Origin: Brevibacterium renqingii
GTDB lineage: Bacteria > Actinomycetota > Actinomycetes > Actinomycetales > Brevibacteriaceae
Direction: 5' to 3'
Length of the DNA: 64,000 nucleotides
Assembly (NCBI RefSeq): GCF_017808105.1
Contig: NZ_JADBHF010000003.1
Span: 62,001-126,000, forward strand
Part shown: piece after piece, positions 1 through 8,067 of the stretch
Position numbering within the stretch: position 1 is the stretch's first letter
Layout: the number at the start of each line of letters is the position of its first letter
Translations under genes and position numbers: made by a program
The notes under the pieces: model-generated
Database searches by the model: none
What the model was told of the DNA's origin: nothing
The model's input: the letters and a program-made list of their open reading frames with translations, nothing else

Positions 1-277
1 CACCGATGTGGTCCTCGTGGCCGTGGGTGAGCACGAGCCCGACGATGTCGTCGAGGCGGTCATCGAGGTAGGAGAAATCGGGGAGGATGAGGTCGACGCC
101 GGGCTGGTCCTCTTCAGGGAAGAGCACGCCGCAGTCGACGATGAGGAGCTTGCCGTGGTATTCGAACACGGTCATATTGCGCCCGACCTCGCCGAGGCCG
201 CCGAGTGCGACGATGCGGACGGCCTCGCGGTCCATCTTCGGCGGGCGGGACAGTTCTTGGGTCAATGCATTATTCAC
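1..277 (-). CDS. rnj: Ribonuclease J, N-terminal part (cut by window edge)
   Basis: The gene runs off the left edge, so only about the first 92 residues are visible. They contain the metallo-beta-lactamase start of RNase J (VRIVALGGLGEVGRNM) and the zinc-binding motif HGHEDHIG at the very edge. RNase J is a 5'-3' exo/endoribonuclease for mRNA decay and rRNA maturation. The proposed start is GTG at 277, which overlaps the end of dapA by 8 nt; an in-frame TTG four codons later is the alternative. The dapA-rnj order is usual in actinobacteria, and translational coupling is likely. Confidence 0.9.
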   Translation of the reverse strand, partial: MNNALTQELSRPPKMDREAVRIVALGGLGEVGRNMTVFEYHGKLLIVDCGVLFPEEDQPGVDLILPDFSYLDDRLDDIVGLVLTHGHEDHIG

Positions 278-1193
278 TGAGGTAACCACTCCTGGTCAAT
301 TGGGCGGTGACGAACGCCACCTGCTCCTCATCTGCTGGGAGCAGCGGCATCCGCACATCGCGGTTGTCGAGTATTCCTTGGGCCTGCAGAGCGGCCTTCG
401 CCGAGATCACGCCCGGCATATGGTTCATGAGCGCATCCACCACGTCCGCGGTCTCGCGGCTGAGGACGCGTGCTGTGTGCAGATCGTTGTTCGCCACTGC
501 CCGCACCATCGAGGCGAAGCGGTCCGAGCAGACGTGCCCGGCCACGGACACGAGCCCGAGGGCCCCGAGGGACAGCAGCGGCAGGTTGAGAGCGTCCTCG
601 CCGGAGTAGTAGACCAGCGAGGAGTTGTTCATCACGAACGAGGAGGCGAAGAGGTCGCCCTTCGCATCCTTGACCGCGAGGATGTTCGGGTGGTCGGACA
701 GCCGCAGCAGGGTGTCCGTGATGATCGGGGCGCCCGCGCGACCGGGGATGTCGTAGAGCATGACTGGCAGGTCGGTCGAGTCGGCGGCGGCACGCATATG
801 CGCCTCGATCGCCGGCTGCGTCGGCTTCGAATAGTACGGGGTGACGATGAGGATGCCATCGGCTCCGGCCGCAGCGGAGCGGCGAGAGAGGTCGATGGTG
901 TGGGCGGTGACGTTGTTGCCGGTGCCGGCGATGATCTTCGCCCGGCTGCCGATGACGCCGCGCACGACGTGGAGGAGTTCGATCTTCTCGTCGTCGGTCG
1001 TCGTCGGTGACTCTCCGGTGGTGCCGGAGACGACGAGCATGTCGTTGCCGAGTGCGACGAGGTGCTCGGCCACCTTCTCAACGGCCGGATAGTCGATGCT
1101 GCCGTCGGCCTTGAACGGGGTCACCATTGCAGTGCCGACGGTACCGAATGCGTCAATTGCAGCGGCCGCTGCGCTGTCACCGAGAATCGCCAT
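270..1193 (-). CDS. dapA: 4-hydroxy-tetrahydrodipicolinate synthase
   Basis: This 307-residue enzyme condenses pyruvate with aspartate semialdehyde, the first committed step of lysine and diaminopimelate synthesis in the cytosol. The aldolase-type TIM barrel has the GTTGES pyruvate-binding motif at residues 57-62, the proton-relay Tyr near 147 (LYDIPGR) and the Schiff-base Lys near 175 (AVKDAKGD). Length is slightly above the usual 290-300 because of an Ala-rich N terminus. No Shine-Dalgarno precedes the ATG, but a TATCCT hexamer lies exactly 6 nt upstream, suggesting a leaderless transcript. rnj overlaps its 3' end. dapB is about 4.7 kb upstream, separated by accessory genes. Confidence 0.95.
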   Translation of the reverse strand: MAILGDSAAAAAIDAFGTVGTAMVTPFKADGSIDYPAVEKVAEHLVALGNDMLVVSGTTGESPTTTDDEKIELLHVVRGVIGSRAKIIAGTGNNVTAHTIDLSRRSAAAGADGILIVTPYYSKPTQPAIEAHMRAAADSTDLPVMLYDIPGRAGAPIITDTLLRLSDHPNILAVKDAKGDLFASSFVMNNSSLVYYSGEDALNLPLLSLGALGLVSVAGHVCSDRFASMVRAVANNDLHTARVLSRETADVVDALMNHMPGVISAKAALQAQGILDNRDVRMPLLPADEEQVAFVTAQLTRSGYLSE

Positions 1194-1199
1194 GATTCA

Positions 1200-1205
1200 A
1201 GGATA
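1200..1205 (-). promoter_or_regulatory. -10 element of a predicted leaderless dapA promoter
   Basis: TATCCT on the minus strand ends 6 nt before the dapA ATG. This places the transcription start at or next to the start codon, and no Shine-Dalgarno is present in between. The same hexamer and spacing precede xerC (54497-54502). The -35 region is weak. The 1206-1351 gap otherwise shows nothing recognisable. Confidence 0.5.
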
Positions 1206-1351
1206 CCGCCCACGTGGTTCCACACGCGCAGAGGTCCACCCGCGTTGCGAGACCAGTTCTCCACCGCAACCCCGCCGAGGCGGCCGGCCGCATCCATCGA
1301 ACGACCGAGCGCACCGCCGAGACGAGAGGCAGATCACAGACGGGCAGCCGC

Positions 1352-1975
1352 CTAGCCTTCGAGCAGCCTGTCTGCGGTCTCGATCAGGACTCGCGTCATC
1401 GTCTGCGGGTTCGGTCCGTGGCCGGCGACGGTGGCGAGGTCGAAACCGTCGATGACGGCGATGAACGTATCGACCGCCTCGGCGGCGGTGAGTTCGAAGA
1501 GTTCGAACTCACCCCTCTCCACCCCGTCGTCGACGATCCGCCGGAAGAGCCTGCGCCAGCCGTCGAAGACCGCATCAACGCAGTTCTGCAGACCCGCATC
1601 GGTGCGGGCGGCGGTGACGAGTTCGAGCCAGATCCGGGATCGCTGATCGTGGATGCCGACTCCGTGAACGGCGGCGAAGGCATCGTGCAGACGGTGCCGG
1701 GCCATTCGGCCGCGGCCGTCATCGCGCGGCTTCGCGATCTCCTCGATGCCCATGAGGACGGTGGCCGTATGGATCGAAAACGCCTGCGCGAGCAGTTCGT
1801 CACGCGATTCGAAGTAGTACTGCACGGTCCCGATCGACATTCCGACGGCCTTGGCCACATCCCCGAGCCGCACGCCGGCAGGACCCCGGGCGACTATGGC
1901 GTCAAGAGTGGCCTGGATGATCGCGAACTTCTTCGCCTCGGCCTGCTCGGGCGGCTGCTGCGGGCGCGGGCTCAT
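1352..1975 (-). CDS. TetR-family transcriptional regulator
   Basis: This 207-residue protein has a typical TetR N-terminal helix-turn-helix (VRLGDVAKAVGMSIGTVQYYF, about residues 28-50) and a divergent C-terminal ligand-binding half. The start at 1975 overlaps the stop of the upstream flavoenzyme by ATGA, so the two genes form one operon. A longer in-frame extension upstream is only antisense-like coding inside the flavoenzyme. It probably autoregulates the pair through the imperfect palindrome at 4016-4041. The ligand is unknown; a substrate of the flavoenzyme is the obvious guess. Confidence 0.88.
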   Translation of the reverse strand: MSPRPQQPPEQAEAKKFAIIQATLDAIVARGPAGVRLGDVAKAVGMSIGTVQYYFESRDELLAQAFSIHTATVLMGIEEIAKPRDDGRGRMARHRLHDAFAAVHGVGIHDQRSRIWLELVTAARTDAGLQNCVDAVFDGWRRLFRRIVDDGVERGEFELFELTAAEAVDTFIAVIDGFDLATVAGHGPNPQTMTRVLIETADRLLEG

Positions 1976-3978
1976 GCCGGCACCGTCTGATCCGCACCCG
2001 CGGCCGCGAGCTCCGTGGCTGCCGTCAGTCCCTCGAATACCGCCTCTTCCACGGTCCGCGGCGCCAGCGCATCGCCGATGACCTGCACCGAGGCGGGGCC
2101 GAAGTCGAGTTCGGGCCGCACCGACTGCGGTGCCGCCGAGACGATCGTGGCGGCCACGCCCTCGACCTCGTGGACGACCTCGCACAGCGTCGACTGCAGG
2201 TAGCCGGTGTCGGCGTCCAGACCGACCGGTCGCACATCGTCCAAGAAGTCGATCCGTCCGGTCCGCAGCGCCTGCGACATGAGCAGAGTGCGCGTGTACT
2301 GCTGGATCGCGGCCCCGGCGAAGTTCGCGGCCGTCGCCAGGGTCACGGGCACTCGTGCTTCGGCCAGTCGCAGGGCGATGCCCAAGCCGATCCAGTCGCC
2401 CTTCCAGTCGGTGACGAGGACGCGTCCGTCGGGCAGCACGGGCTCGGTCTCGAGGAACTCGCGGGCTCCGATCACGAGAGCATCATCGGCGATCTCGAGA
2501 TGCGGCATCCGCTGCCGGGCTCCGGTGGCGGCGATGACGTGGTCGGCGGCGATCTCGTCGACGACCGCCTGCGTCACCGGCGTCGAGGTGCGCAGTTCGG
2601 CTCCGGCCCGCCGGGCCTCGGCGGACAGGTTCGTCGCCGCTCCCCCGAACTCGGATCGGTACGGCAGCTCCTGTGCCAGGAGCACGGCCCCGCCGAGGTG
2701 GGGCCTGGCCTCACAGAGGGTGACCTCGTCTCCCTGTTCGGCAGCCACGGCGGCCGCCTTGAGACCGGCCGGGCCCCCGCCGATGACGAGCACCCGGCGT
2801 CGGGTGCGCACTCGCGGCCGGGGCAGGAAGGCGAGCTCGCGTCCGGACTCGGGGTATTGGATGCAGGAGATCGGCACCCCGAGCTGGAAGTGTCCGATGC
2901 ATGCCTGATTGCAGCCGATGCAGGCGCGGATCTCGTCGACGGCATCGCGTTCGGCCTTGCCGGCGATGCCCGGATCGCAGATCATCGCGCGAGTCATGAT
3001 CGCCATGTCCGTCCGGCCCTCGGCGATGGCGGCCTCCGCTTCGTGGGGCTGGTTGATCCGGCCGGCGACCATGACCGTCTTGTCGGTGATCTTCTTGACC
3101 TGTTCGGACAGGTTCGTCGCATAGGCGGCCTCGACCTGCATCGAGGGCACGATGTGGACGGCCCCCTGCAGGGTCGAGGAGTCGCCGGCTGTGATCGAGA
3201 AGTAGTCGAGACAGTCGACGCCGTCGCACTCCATGGCGTCGAGGGCGCCGATGAGTTCGAGGACCTCCGCGGAGACGAGTCCGTCCTCGGTCTTCTCCTC
3301 CCCGGAGATCCTGAGACCCACCACGACCTCGGGACCGACGGCCGCGCGCACGCCTTCGACCACCTCGGCGAGGAACCGACGGCGGTTCTCCGGACTCCCC
3401 CCGTATTCGTCGGTGCGGGTGTTGATGCGGGGATTGAAGAACTGGATGGGCAGGTAGCCATGGCTGGCGACGATCTCGACGCCGTCGATGCCGGAGTCGG
3501 CGATGCGCTTCGCCGCTGCCGCGTACCCGGCGATGATGTCCTTGATCGTGGCCGTGCTCAGCGCCTCGGGCACGACCTTGAATCGCTCCTGCGGCTCGTC
3601 GCTGGGGGCCACGGCCCGCGGCGCCATTCCGCGCTCGCCGTCCATGACCTCCCGGCCGGGGTGGAAGAGCTGGGCGAAGATCGTCGCGCCGTGCCGGTGG
3701 ACCGCCTCGGCGACGGCGGTGTATCCGGGCACCGAGGACTCGTCGGTGGCCATGAGCACATGGTTGGTGTACCTCGCGGTCTCATGGACTCCGGAGACCT
3801 GGAGGACGATGAGTCCGCAGCCGCCCTTCGCGCGGGCCTCGTGGTAGGCGACGAGGTCATCGCCGATGCGGCCGTGATCGTCGAGCACGGTGTCGTGGCC
3901 GGAGGAGACGATGCGGTTGCGGATCGTGACCGGGCCGAGCGTGATGGGCGCGAAGAGATGCGGGAACAGGTGAGACAT
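1972..3978 (-). CDS. Old-yellow-enzyme family iron-sulfur flavoprotein (2,4-dienoyl-CoA reductase / TMADH-like)
   Basis: This 668-residue protein has the three-part architecture of 2,4-dienoyl-CoA reductase and trimethylamine/N-methylproline demethylases. An FMN TIM barrel fills about residues 1-345. A Cys cluster (CIGCNQACIG, then a fourth Cys in PISCIQ, roughly 350-375) would ligate a 4Fe-4S centre. An FAD/NAD(P) Rossmann domain follows (VLVIGGGPAGLKAA near 395). The substrate cannot be told from the sequence: enoyl-CoA reduction or oxidative demethylation are both possible. It leads a two-gene operon with the TetR regulator. The start is supported by AAGGA shortly upstream. Confidence 0.85.
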   Translation of the reverse strand: MSHLFPHLFAPITLGPVTIRNRIVSSGHDTVLDDHGRIGDDLVAYHEARAKGGCGLIVLQVSGVHETARYTNHVLMATDESSVPGYTAVAEAVHRHGATIFAQLFHPGREVMDGERGMAPRAVAPSDEPQERFKVVPEALSTATIKDIIAGYAAAAKRIADSGIDGVEIVASHGYLPIQFFNPRINTRTDEYGGSPENRRRFLAEVVEGVRAAVGPEVVVGLRISGEEKTEDGLVSAEVLELIGALDAMECDGVDCLDYFSITAGDSSTLQGAVHIVPSMQVEAAYATNLSEQVKKITDKTVMVAGRINQPHEAEAAIAEGRTDMAIMTRAMICDPGIAGKAERDAVDEIRACIGCNQACIGHFQLGVPISCIQYPESGRELAFLPRPRVRTRRRVLVIGGGPAGLKAAAVAAEQGDEVTLCEARPHLGGAVLLAQELPYRSEFGGAATNLSAEARRAGAELRTSTPVTQAVVDEIAADHVIAATGARQRMPHLEIADDALVIGAREFLETEPVLPDGRVLVTDWKGDWIGLGIALRLAEARVPVTLATAANFAGAAIQQYTRTLLMSQALRTGRIDFLDDVRPVGLDADTGYLQSTLCEVVHEVEGVAATIVSAAPQSVRPELDFGPASVQVIGDALAPRTVEEAVFEGLTAATELAAAGADQTVPA

Positions 3979-4015
3979 GATCGTCCTTGATGCATGCGGG
4001 AATCGAGCTGACCCT

Positions 4016-4049
4016 GTTATTCATATCACCGTATTGTTAACTGAGGCAA
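4016..4049 (-). promoter_or_regulatory. Promoter and candidate TetR operator for the flavoenzyme-TetR operon
   Basis: A 26-bp imperfect palindrome occupies 4016-4041, with outer arms GTTA/TAAC and inner arms ATA/TAT placed symmetrically. It is markedly more AT-rich than its surroundings. On the minus strand TTGCCT (4044-4049) and TATGAA (4020-4025) are spaced 18 nt as -35 and -10, so the palindrome covers the -10 and spacer. That is a position where a repressor would block RNA polymerase. The adjacent TetR gene is the likely binder (inference). Confidence 0.5.
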
Positions 4050-4113
4050 GGGCGTTCGCCGGGGGCGCGCAGCGGTTCAGGTGAACGCGGTGAAGTCGTG
4101 TGAGAATCGTTCC

Positions 4114-5403
4114 ATGAGCTCTCACCAGGCGCACGGATCCGGCTCCGCGACCACCTCGGCGACCGTTCTCGACCGACTCAGCCCCAGCGGTCGGCTCCTC
4201 GGTCTCGATGTCGCGCGCGGAGTCGCTCTGTTCGCGATGATGATCACTCACATCTTCGCCCTCTCCGACGAGGCGAGCCTTCCGACCGGGGCGGCGATCT
4301 TCGCCGGTCGCGCCTCGGCGCTGTTCGCGGTGCTGGCCGGATGCTCGCTGGTCCTGTCGACGCGGACCCGTCTGCAGACCTCGGGACGGTTGCGCGATGC
4401 CGCGCCGGGCGTGCTCATCCGGGCCGCGGCGATCGTGCTCATCGGACTGTGCCTCGGTTCGATCTCGGGACTGCTCGCGGTCATCCTCGTCAACTACGGT
4501 GTCATGTTCGCCCTCGCGCTGTTCTTCCTCCGCCTGCGGGCGAGAGCCCTGTTCGTCCTCGCCGGGGCATGGATGGTCCTCTCCCCCGTGGTATCGATGA
4601 TCGTGCGTGCCGAGTTCGGCCTCGAGCCCGGGTACCTGCCGATGTCGTGGTTCGATCTCGCAACTCCGGTGTCGATGCTCACCGACCTGTTCCTCACCGG
4701 CTACTATCCGATTCTGCAGTGGCTGTCCTACATCCTGCTGGGCATAGCCGTGGCCAAGATCGACATCAGCAGGCACCTCATGGCCCTGCTGGTCTCCGGT
4801 CTCGGGCTCTTCGTCCTCGGTCGCGGTGCCTCCTGGCTTCTGCTCAATGTCGCCGGCGGATATGGCGCTCTGGTGGAGAACTCGCAGCGCCTGGGCATCG
4901 ACCTCTTCGCGGCACTGTTCACGGGCAGCTACGGGGTCACCTCGGCGAGCTCCTGGTGGTGGCTCGCGATCGCCGGCCCGCATTCGGGGACGCCGTTCGA
5001 TCTGCTCTCCACTGCGGGTACGGCGCTGATGACGATCGCCGTGTGTCAGGCCGCAGCGGTGCTGCTGGGCCGCCGGTCTTGGGTGCTCGGACCGCTGTCG
5101 GCGCCGGGGTCGATGCCGCTGAGCGTGTACTCGGCGCATGTGATCTTCCTCGAGATCACTCGGGCGGCGATCGTCGGGGATCCCACGGAGGGAACGGGCA
5201 CCGCGGCCGAGCAGTCGACCGAGTTCGCCATCCACGCCCTGACCTTCGTGCTCATCCCGCTCGTATGGAAGCTGTTCGTCAACGTGCGCGGTCCGCTCGA
5301 GGCCGGCATCGCCGCCGTCATCCGCTCGGCATCGCCGGCACCCTCGACCGCCCCGGGATCTCCCGGCTCTCCGACACCGAGGCGACCGGGAAGCGGCGTC
5401 TAA
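4114..5403 (+). CDS. Polytopic membrane protein, DUF1624/DUF418-like (heparan-alpha-glucosaminide acetyltransferase-related)
   Basis: This 429-residue protein has about ten hydrophobic segments. Its first segment carries the family signature (RLLGLDVARGVALFAMMITH, about residues 29-48), and a C-terminal segment reads MPLSVYSAHVIFLEI. Such proteins are thought to move acyl groups across the membrane, but the bacterial substrates are mostly unknown. It is the only plus-strand gene in the first 14 kb. An upstream in-frame GTG (4081) exists, but GAGAAT lies 6 nt before the ATG at 4114, which fits a leaderless start as seen elsewhere in the window. Its 3' end overlaps the convergent neighbour by 4 nt. 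Confidence 0.75.
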   Translation: MSSHQAHGSGSATTSATVLDRLSPSGRLLGLDVARGVALFAMMITHIFALSDEASLPTGAAIFAGRASALFAVLAGCSLVLSTRTRLQTSGRLRDAAPGVLIRAAAIVLIGLCLGSISGLLAVILVNYGVMFALALFFLRLRARALFVLAGAWMVLSPVVSMIVRAEFGLEPGYLPMSWFDLATPVSMLTDLFLTGYYPILQWLSYILLGIAVAKIDISRHLMALLVSGLGLFVLGRGASWLLLNVAGGYGALVENSQRLGIDLFAALFTGSYGVTSASSWWWLAIAGPHSGTPFDLLSTAGTALMTIAVCQAAAVLLGRRSWVLGPLSAPGSMPLSVYSAHVIFLEITRAAIVGDPTEGTGTAAEQSTEFAIHALTFVLIPLVWKLFVNVRGPLEAGIAAVIRSASPAPSTAPGSPGSPTPRRPGSGV

Positions 5404-5858
5404 GCGCCCTGCTTCTGACCGTCGCGGTACAGGCTGATCGACTTGCGCATCGACGCTCGGGCGCGTCTGCGATCGCCGCTGGCGTCATAGGCACACGAGA
5501 GCCGGAACCAGGATCGCCAGTCCTCAGGGGCGGCTTCGGCTTCGGCCTGATACTTCACGAATTCCTGATCGGCGGCCTCGCGGATGATCTTCCCGCCCGG
5601 GGTGCGCGGCAGATCGTCGACGGGCAGCCCGCCCTCGGCGCCGAGGATGCGGGCGAGCTTCTCCGTCCGCGCTCCGAAGAGAAGCTCGACGACGAGCGTC
5701 CAGGCGCCGATCAGCGGCAGGACGAACAGGGCGATGCCCATCAGGCGCGGGACGAAGTCGGGTTCCCGCACGAGGATCCACGCCCGCTGCCCCATGAGGA
5801 CGAAGTAGAAGACGAGGACGACGGAGACGATGATCGCCCCGATCTTGGCCTTCGACAT
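5400..5858 (-). CDS. Small membrane protein with TPR-like C-terminal tail
   Basis: This 152-residue protein has two N-terminal membrane segments (about residues 5-25 and 38-60) and a soluble C-terminal region. The C-terminal end resembles a single tetratricopeptide helix pair (WRSWFRLSCAYDASGDRRRA). I do not recognise a named family. The ATG overlaps the dapB stop by one base (TGATG), so it is probably co-translated with dapB. An upstream extension to 5903 would lie inside dapB and lacks hydrophobic or conserved character. A role in envelope or peptidoglycan-precursor biology is possible only by association. Confidence 0.7.
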   Translation of the reverse strand: MSKAKIGAIIVSVVLVFYFVLMGQRAWILVREPDFVPRLMGIALFVLPLIGAWTLVVELLFGARTEKLARILGAEGGLPVDDLPRTPGGKIIREAADQEFVKYQAEAEAAPEDWRSWFRLSCAYDASGDRRRARASMRKSISLYRDGQKQGA

Positions 5859-6604
5859 CAGAGGTCGAGCATGTTCTCGAGGCCGTGGATGAGCCCCGTG
5901 CAATCAGCGATCGAGCGCACTGCGGTGACGATTCCCGGCATGAACGCCGAGGTGGAGTGGGAGTCCGTGCGGATGGTCAGGGCCTCGCCGTCGGATCCGA
6001 AGTGGATCTCCTCGTGGGCATTCATCCCCTGCTGGCGGATGGCGTGGACGTGGATGCCCTCGATGACCGCCCCCCTGGCGCCGTGCGGATCGGATTCCGT
6101 GGAGTCGGGCACCGGCGGCAGGCCGGCGGAGGTGCGGGCGGCCGCGATGCGCTGGGCGGTGTGGTTCGCCGTTCCCGAGGGGGCGTCGAGTTTGCGTGTG
6201 TGATGGATCTCGACGACCTCGGCGGAGTCGAAGTAGGGGGCGGCGAGTTCGGCGAATCGCATGGCCAGCACCGCGCCGATCGAGAAGTTCGGGGCGATGA
6301 GGACCGCGGTCTTCGGGTGATCTCTGAGCTTGTCCTCGAGGCGGGCCAGACGGTCGTTGTCCCAGCCGGTGGTGCCCACGACCGTGTCGATGCCGTGCTC
6401 GACGAGGAAGCTGACATTGTCCTCGGTCGACTTCGGGACGGTGAGTTCGACGGCGACGTCGATGTTCTCATCGAGCAGGGTCTCGAGCGGATCATTGCTG
6501 CCGAGTGTGGCGACGAGCTCGAGTCCCTCTGCCTCGTTGATCGCAGCGACGGCATGGGATCCCATGCGGCCCTTGGCTCCGATGACGGCTGTGCGAATGC
6601 TCAT
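5858..6604 (-). CDS. dapB: 4-hydroxy-tetrahydrodipicolinate reductase
   Basis: This 248-residue enzyme reduces the DapA product with NAD(P)H in lysine/diaminopimelate synthesis. The N-terminal nucleotide-binding loop is IGAKGRMGSHA (residues 8-18). The catalytic-domain signature EIHHTRKLDAPSGTA is present, with the His pair and Lys that take part in catalysis. Length and features are normal for actinobacterial DapB. The start overlaps the stop of the GNAT gene by ATGA and its own stop overlaps the small membrane protein, so three genes appear translationally coupled. Confidence 0.95.
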   Translation of the reverse strand: MSIRTAVIGAKGRMGSHAVAAINEAEGLELVATLGSNDPLETLLDENIDVAVELTVPKSTEDNVSFLVEHGIDTVVGTTGWDNDRLARLEDKLRDHPKTAVLIAPNFSIGAVLAMRFAELAAPYFDSAEVVEIHHTRKLDAPSGTANHTAQRIAAARTSAGLPPVPDSTESDPHGARGAVIEGIHVHAIRQQGMNAHEEIHFGSDGEALTIRTDSHSTSAFMPGIVTAVRSIADCTGLIHGLENMLDL

Positions 6605-7218
6605 GTGCTCTGACTCCTTGCTCGACGTTCTCCGCAGGACAGTCTAGCGACTGCCCACCCACCGGTTCCGGAGCGGTCGGCATTCGGCAAGCGCGGACCC
6701 GAGATGCGCGGGTCTGTGCTGAGCCGGGCGCAGACCTCGGTGTCGAAGCGGATGCCGTCGTAGAGCAGCTTCTCCCGCTCACGGCCTTCGACGAGGAAGC
6801 CCGCGTTCTTGGCCACCTTCGCCGAGGCGGGGTTGTTCGTGCGGTAGCCCAACTCGAGCCGGTGGATGCCGAGGCCATCGTGCAGATGGTCCACGAAGCT
6901 CCGCAGGGCCGCTGATGTCAGTCCCGCGCCGCGTGCGGCAGCGACGACCCAGTAGGAGACCCACGCGCTCGAGTGCCGACGTTCGATGCCCGAGGCCATG
7001 ACATTGCCGACGATGCGCCGATCAGGCTCGACGACGATGGCGAAGGTGCTTGCGGTCCCTGCCGCCTCGGCGCGGTGGATCTGCTCGATCCAGGCTCTGG
7101 CGCCGTCGAGGCTGCGGTCATCGGGGATATTGCCGGTCAGGTCCACATCGGCATTCGCATAGACCTCAGCCAGGGCGTCGGTGTCCTCGGCCCGCCACGA
7201 TCGCAGTAAGGCGTTCAT
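6601..7218 (-). CDS. GNAT-family N-acetyltransferase (RimJ/RimL-like)
   Basis: This 205-residue protein has a complete GNAT fold. An N-terminal beta-alpha region starts LLRSWRAEDTDALAEVY, the core acetyl-CoA region reads WVVAAARGAGLTSAAL, and the RimJ-type ending is ELGYRTNNPASAKVAKNAGF. Such enzymes acetylate protein N termini or small amines. The last 40 residues or so are polar and less conserved. It overlaps dapB by ATGA, upstream of it in the same operon. Its substrate is unknown. Confidence 0.85.
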   Translation of the reverse strand: MNALLRSWRAEDTDALAEVYANADVDLTGNIPDDRSLDGARAWIEQIHRAEAAGTASTFAIVVEPDRRIVGNVMASGIERRHSSAWVSYWVVAAARGAGLTSAALRSFVDHLHDGLGIHRLELGYRTNNPASAKVAKNAGFLVEGREREKLLYDGIRFDTEVCARLSTDPRISGPRLPNADRSGTGGWAVARLSCGERRARSQST

Positions 7219-7253
7219 CCTCCCACTCTACCGGCGCGCCCAGGCAGAATGAC

Positions 7254-7289
7254 GGCGCCCAGATCCCGTGTGTGAGGGATCTGGGCGCC
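7254..7289 (-). terminator. Hairpin terminator downstream of sodA
   Basis: A perfect 14-bp stem (GGCGCCCAGATCCC and its complement) with an 8-nt loop lies about 30 nt past the sodA stop. No strong T-run follows on the minus strand, which is common for high-GC actinobacterial terminators. Confidence 0.75.
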
Positions 7290-7318
7290 GCCAGTTTCAG
7301 TGCTGAGGGAAGGACCGC

Positions 7319-7945
7319 TCAGCCGAGCAGGAGACCCTTGGTCTGAGCCACGGCACGGTCGAAGCGTGCGCCGGCGTCTGCCCAGTTGACGATGTTCCAC
7401 CAGGCCTTGACGTAGTCGGGCTTGACGTTCTGGTAGTCGAGGTAGAAGGCGTGCTCCCACATGTCGAGCTGCAGAACGGGGGTGCCGCCGAGCTGGATGT
7501 CGGACTGCTGGTCCTTGAGCTGCTCGATGAAGAGGTTCCCGCCGAGCTGATCGTAGACGAGCACGGCCCAGCCGGAGCCCTGGATCGTGGTGGCTGCGGT
7601 GGTGAAGTGCTCACGGAACTTGTCGAAGGAGCCGAACTGGTCATCGATGGCTGCGGCGAGTTCGCCGACCGGCTTGTCTCCACCGTCCGGGGACATGTTG
7701 TTCCAGAAGATCGAGTGGTTGACGTGTCCGCCGAGGTTGAACGCGAGATCGCGGGTCAGCTTCGGCACATTGGCGAGGTTGCCGGACTCGCGGGCCTCTG
7801 CCAGCTGCTCAATGGCGGTGTTCGCGCCCTTGACGTAGGTGGCGTGGTGCTTGTCGTGGTGCAGCTCCATGATGCGAGCCGAGATATGCGGCTCAAGAGC
7901 GGAGTAGTCGTAGGGCAGTTCCGGAAGGGTGTACTGCTCAGCCAT
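7319..7945 (-). CDS. sodA: Superoxide dismutase, Mn/Fe type
   Basis: This 208-residue cytosolic enzyme converts superoxide to oxygen and hydrogen peroxide. The metal ligands are visible: His29 (MELHHDKHH), His77 (GGHVNHS), Asp161 and His165 ([12 protein letters not shown]). Gly/Gln residues near GSGWAVL and LGGTPVLQ do not settle Mn versus Fe use. The start is fixed by AGGAGGAATCTC just before the ATG. It is monocistronic, between a recognisable promoter (7998-8026) and a strong hairpin (7254-7289). Confidence 0.96.
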   Translation of the reverse strand: MAEQYTLPELPYDYSALEPHISARIMELHHDKHHATYVKGANTAIEQLAEARESGNLANVPKLTRDLAFNLGGHVNHSIFWNNMSPDGGDKPVGELAAAIDDQFGSFDKFREHFTTAATTIQGSGWAVLVYDQLGGNLFIEQLKDQQSDIQLGGTPVLQLDMWEHAFYLDYQNVKPDYVKAWWNIVNWADAGARFDRAVAQTKGLLLG

Positions 7946-7997
7946 GAGATTCCTCCTGATCAGATTTGATGACCACCACATCGGTGGCTTCGTTTCG

Positions 7998-8026
7998 ACC
8001 CTATCCCAGGGTCTCATCTCGGACAA
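7998..8026 (-). promoter_or_regulatory. sodA promoter
   Basis: On the minus strand TTGTCC (8021-8026) and TAGGGT (7998-8003) are spaced 17 nt. The predicted 5' untranslated region is about 45 nt and contains a small hairpin (CCACC/GGTGG at 7972-7986) before the strong ribosome binding site. Confidence 0.6.
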
Positions 8027-8067
8027 CACGGTTCGGTTCCCGGCTATTCCGGATGACGCGGAGTGAC

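Noticed and set aside
2170..3990. 606-codon plus-strand ORF opposite the flavoenzyme
   Set aside because: It is the antisense shadow of a GC-rich gene: composition rich in Gly, Asp, Arg and Val, no domain, no ribosome binding site. The minus-strand flavoenzyme has clear motifs.
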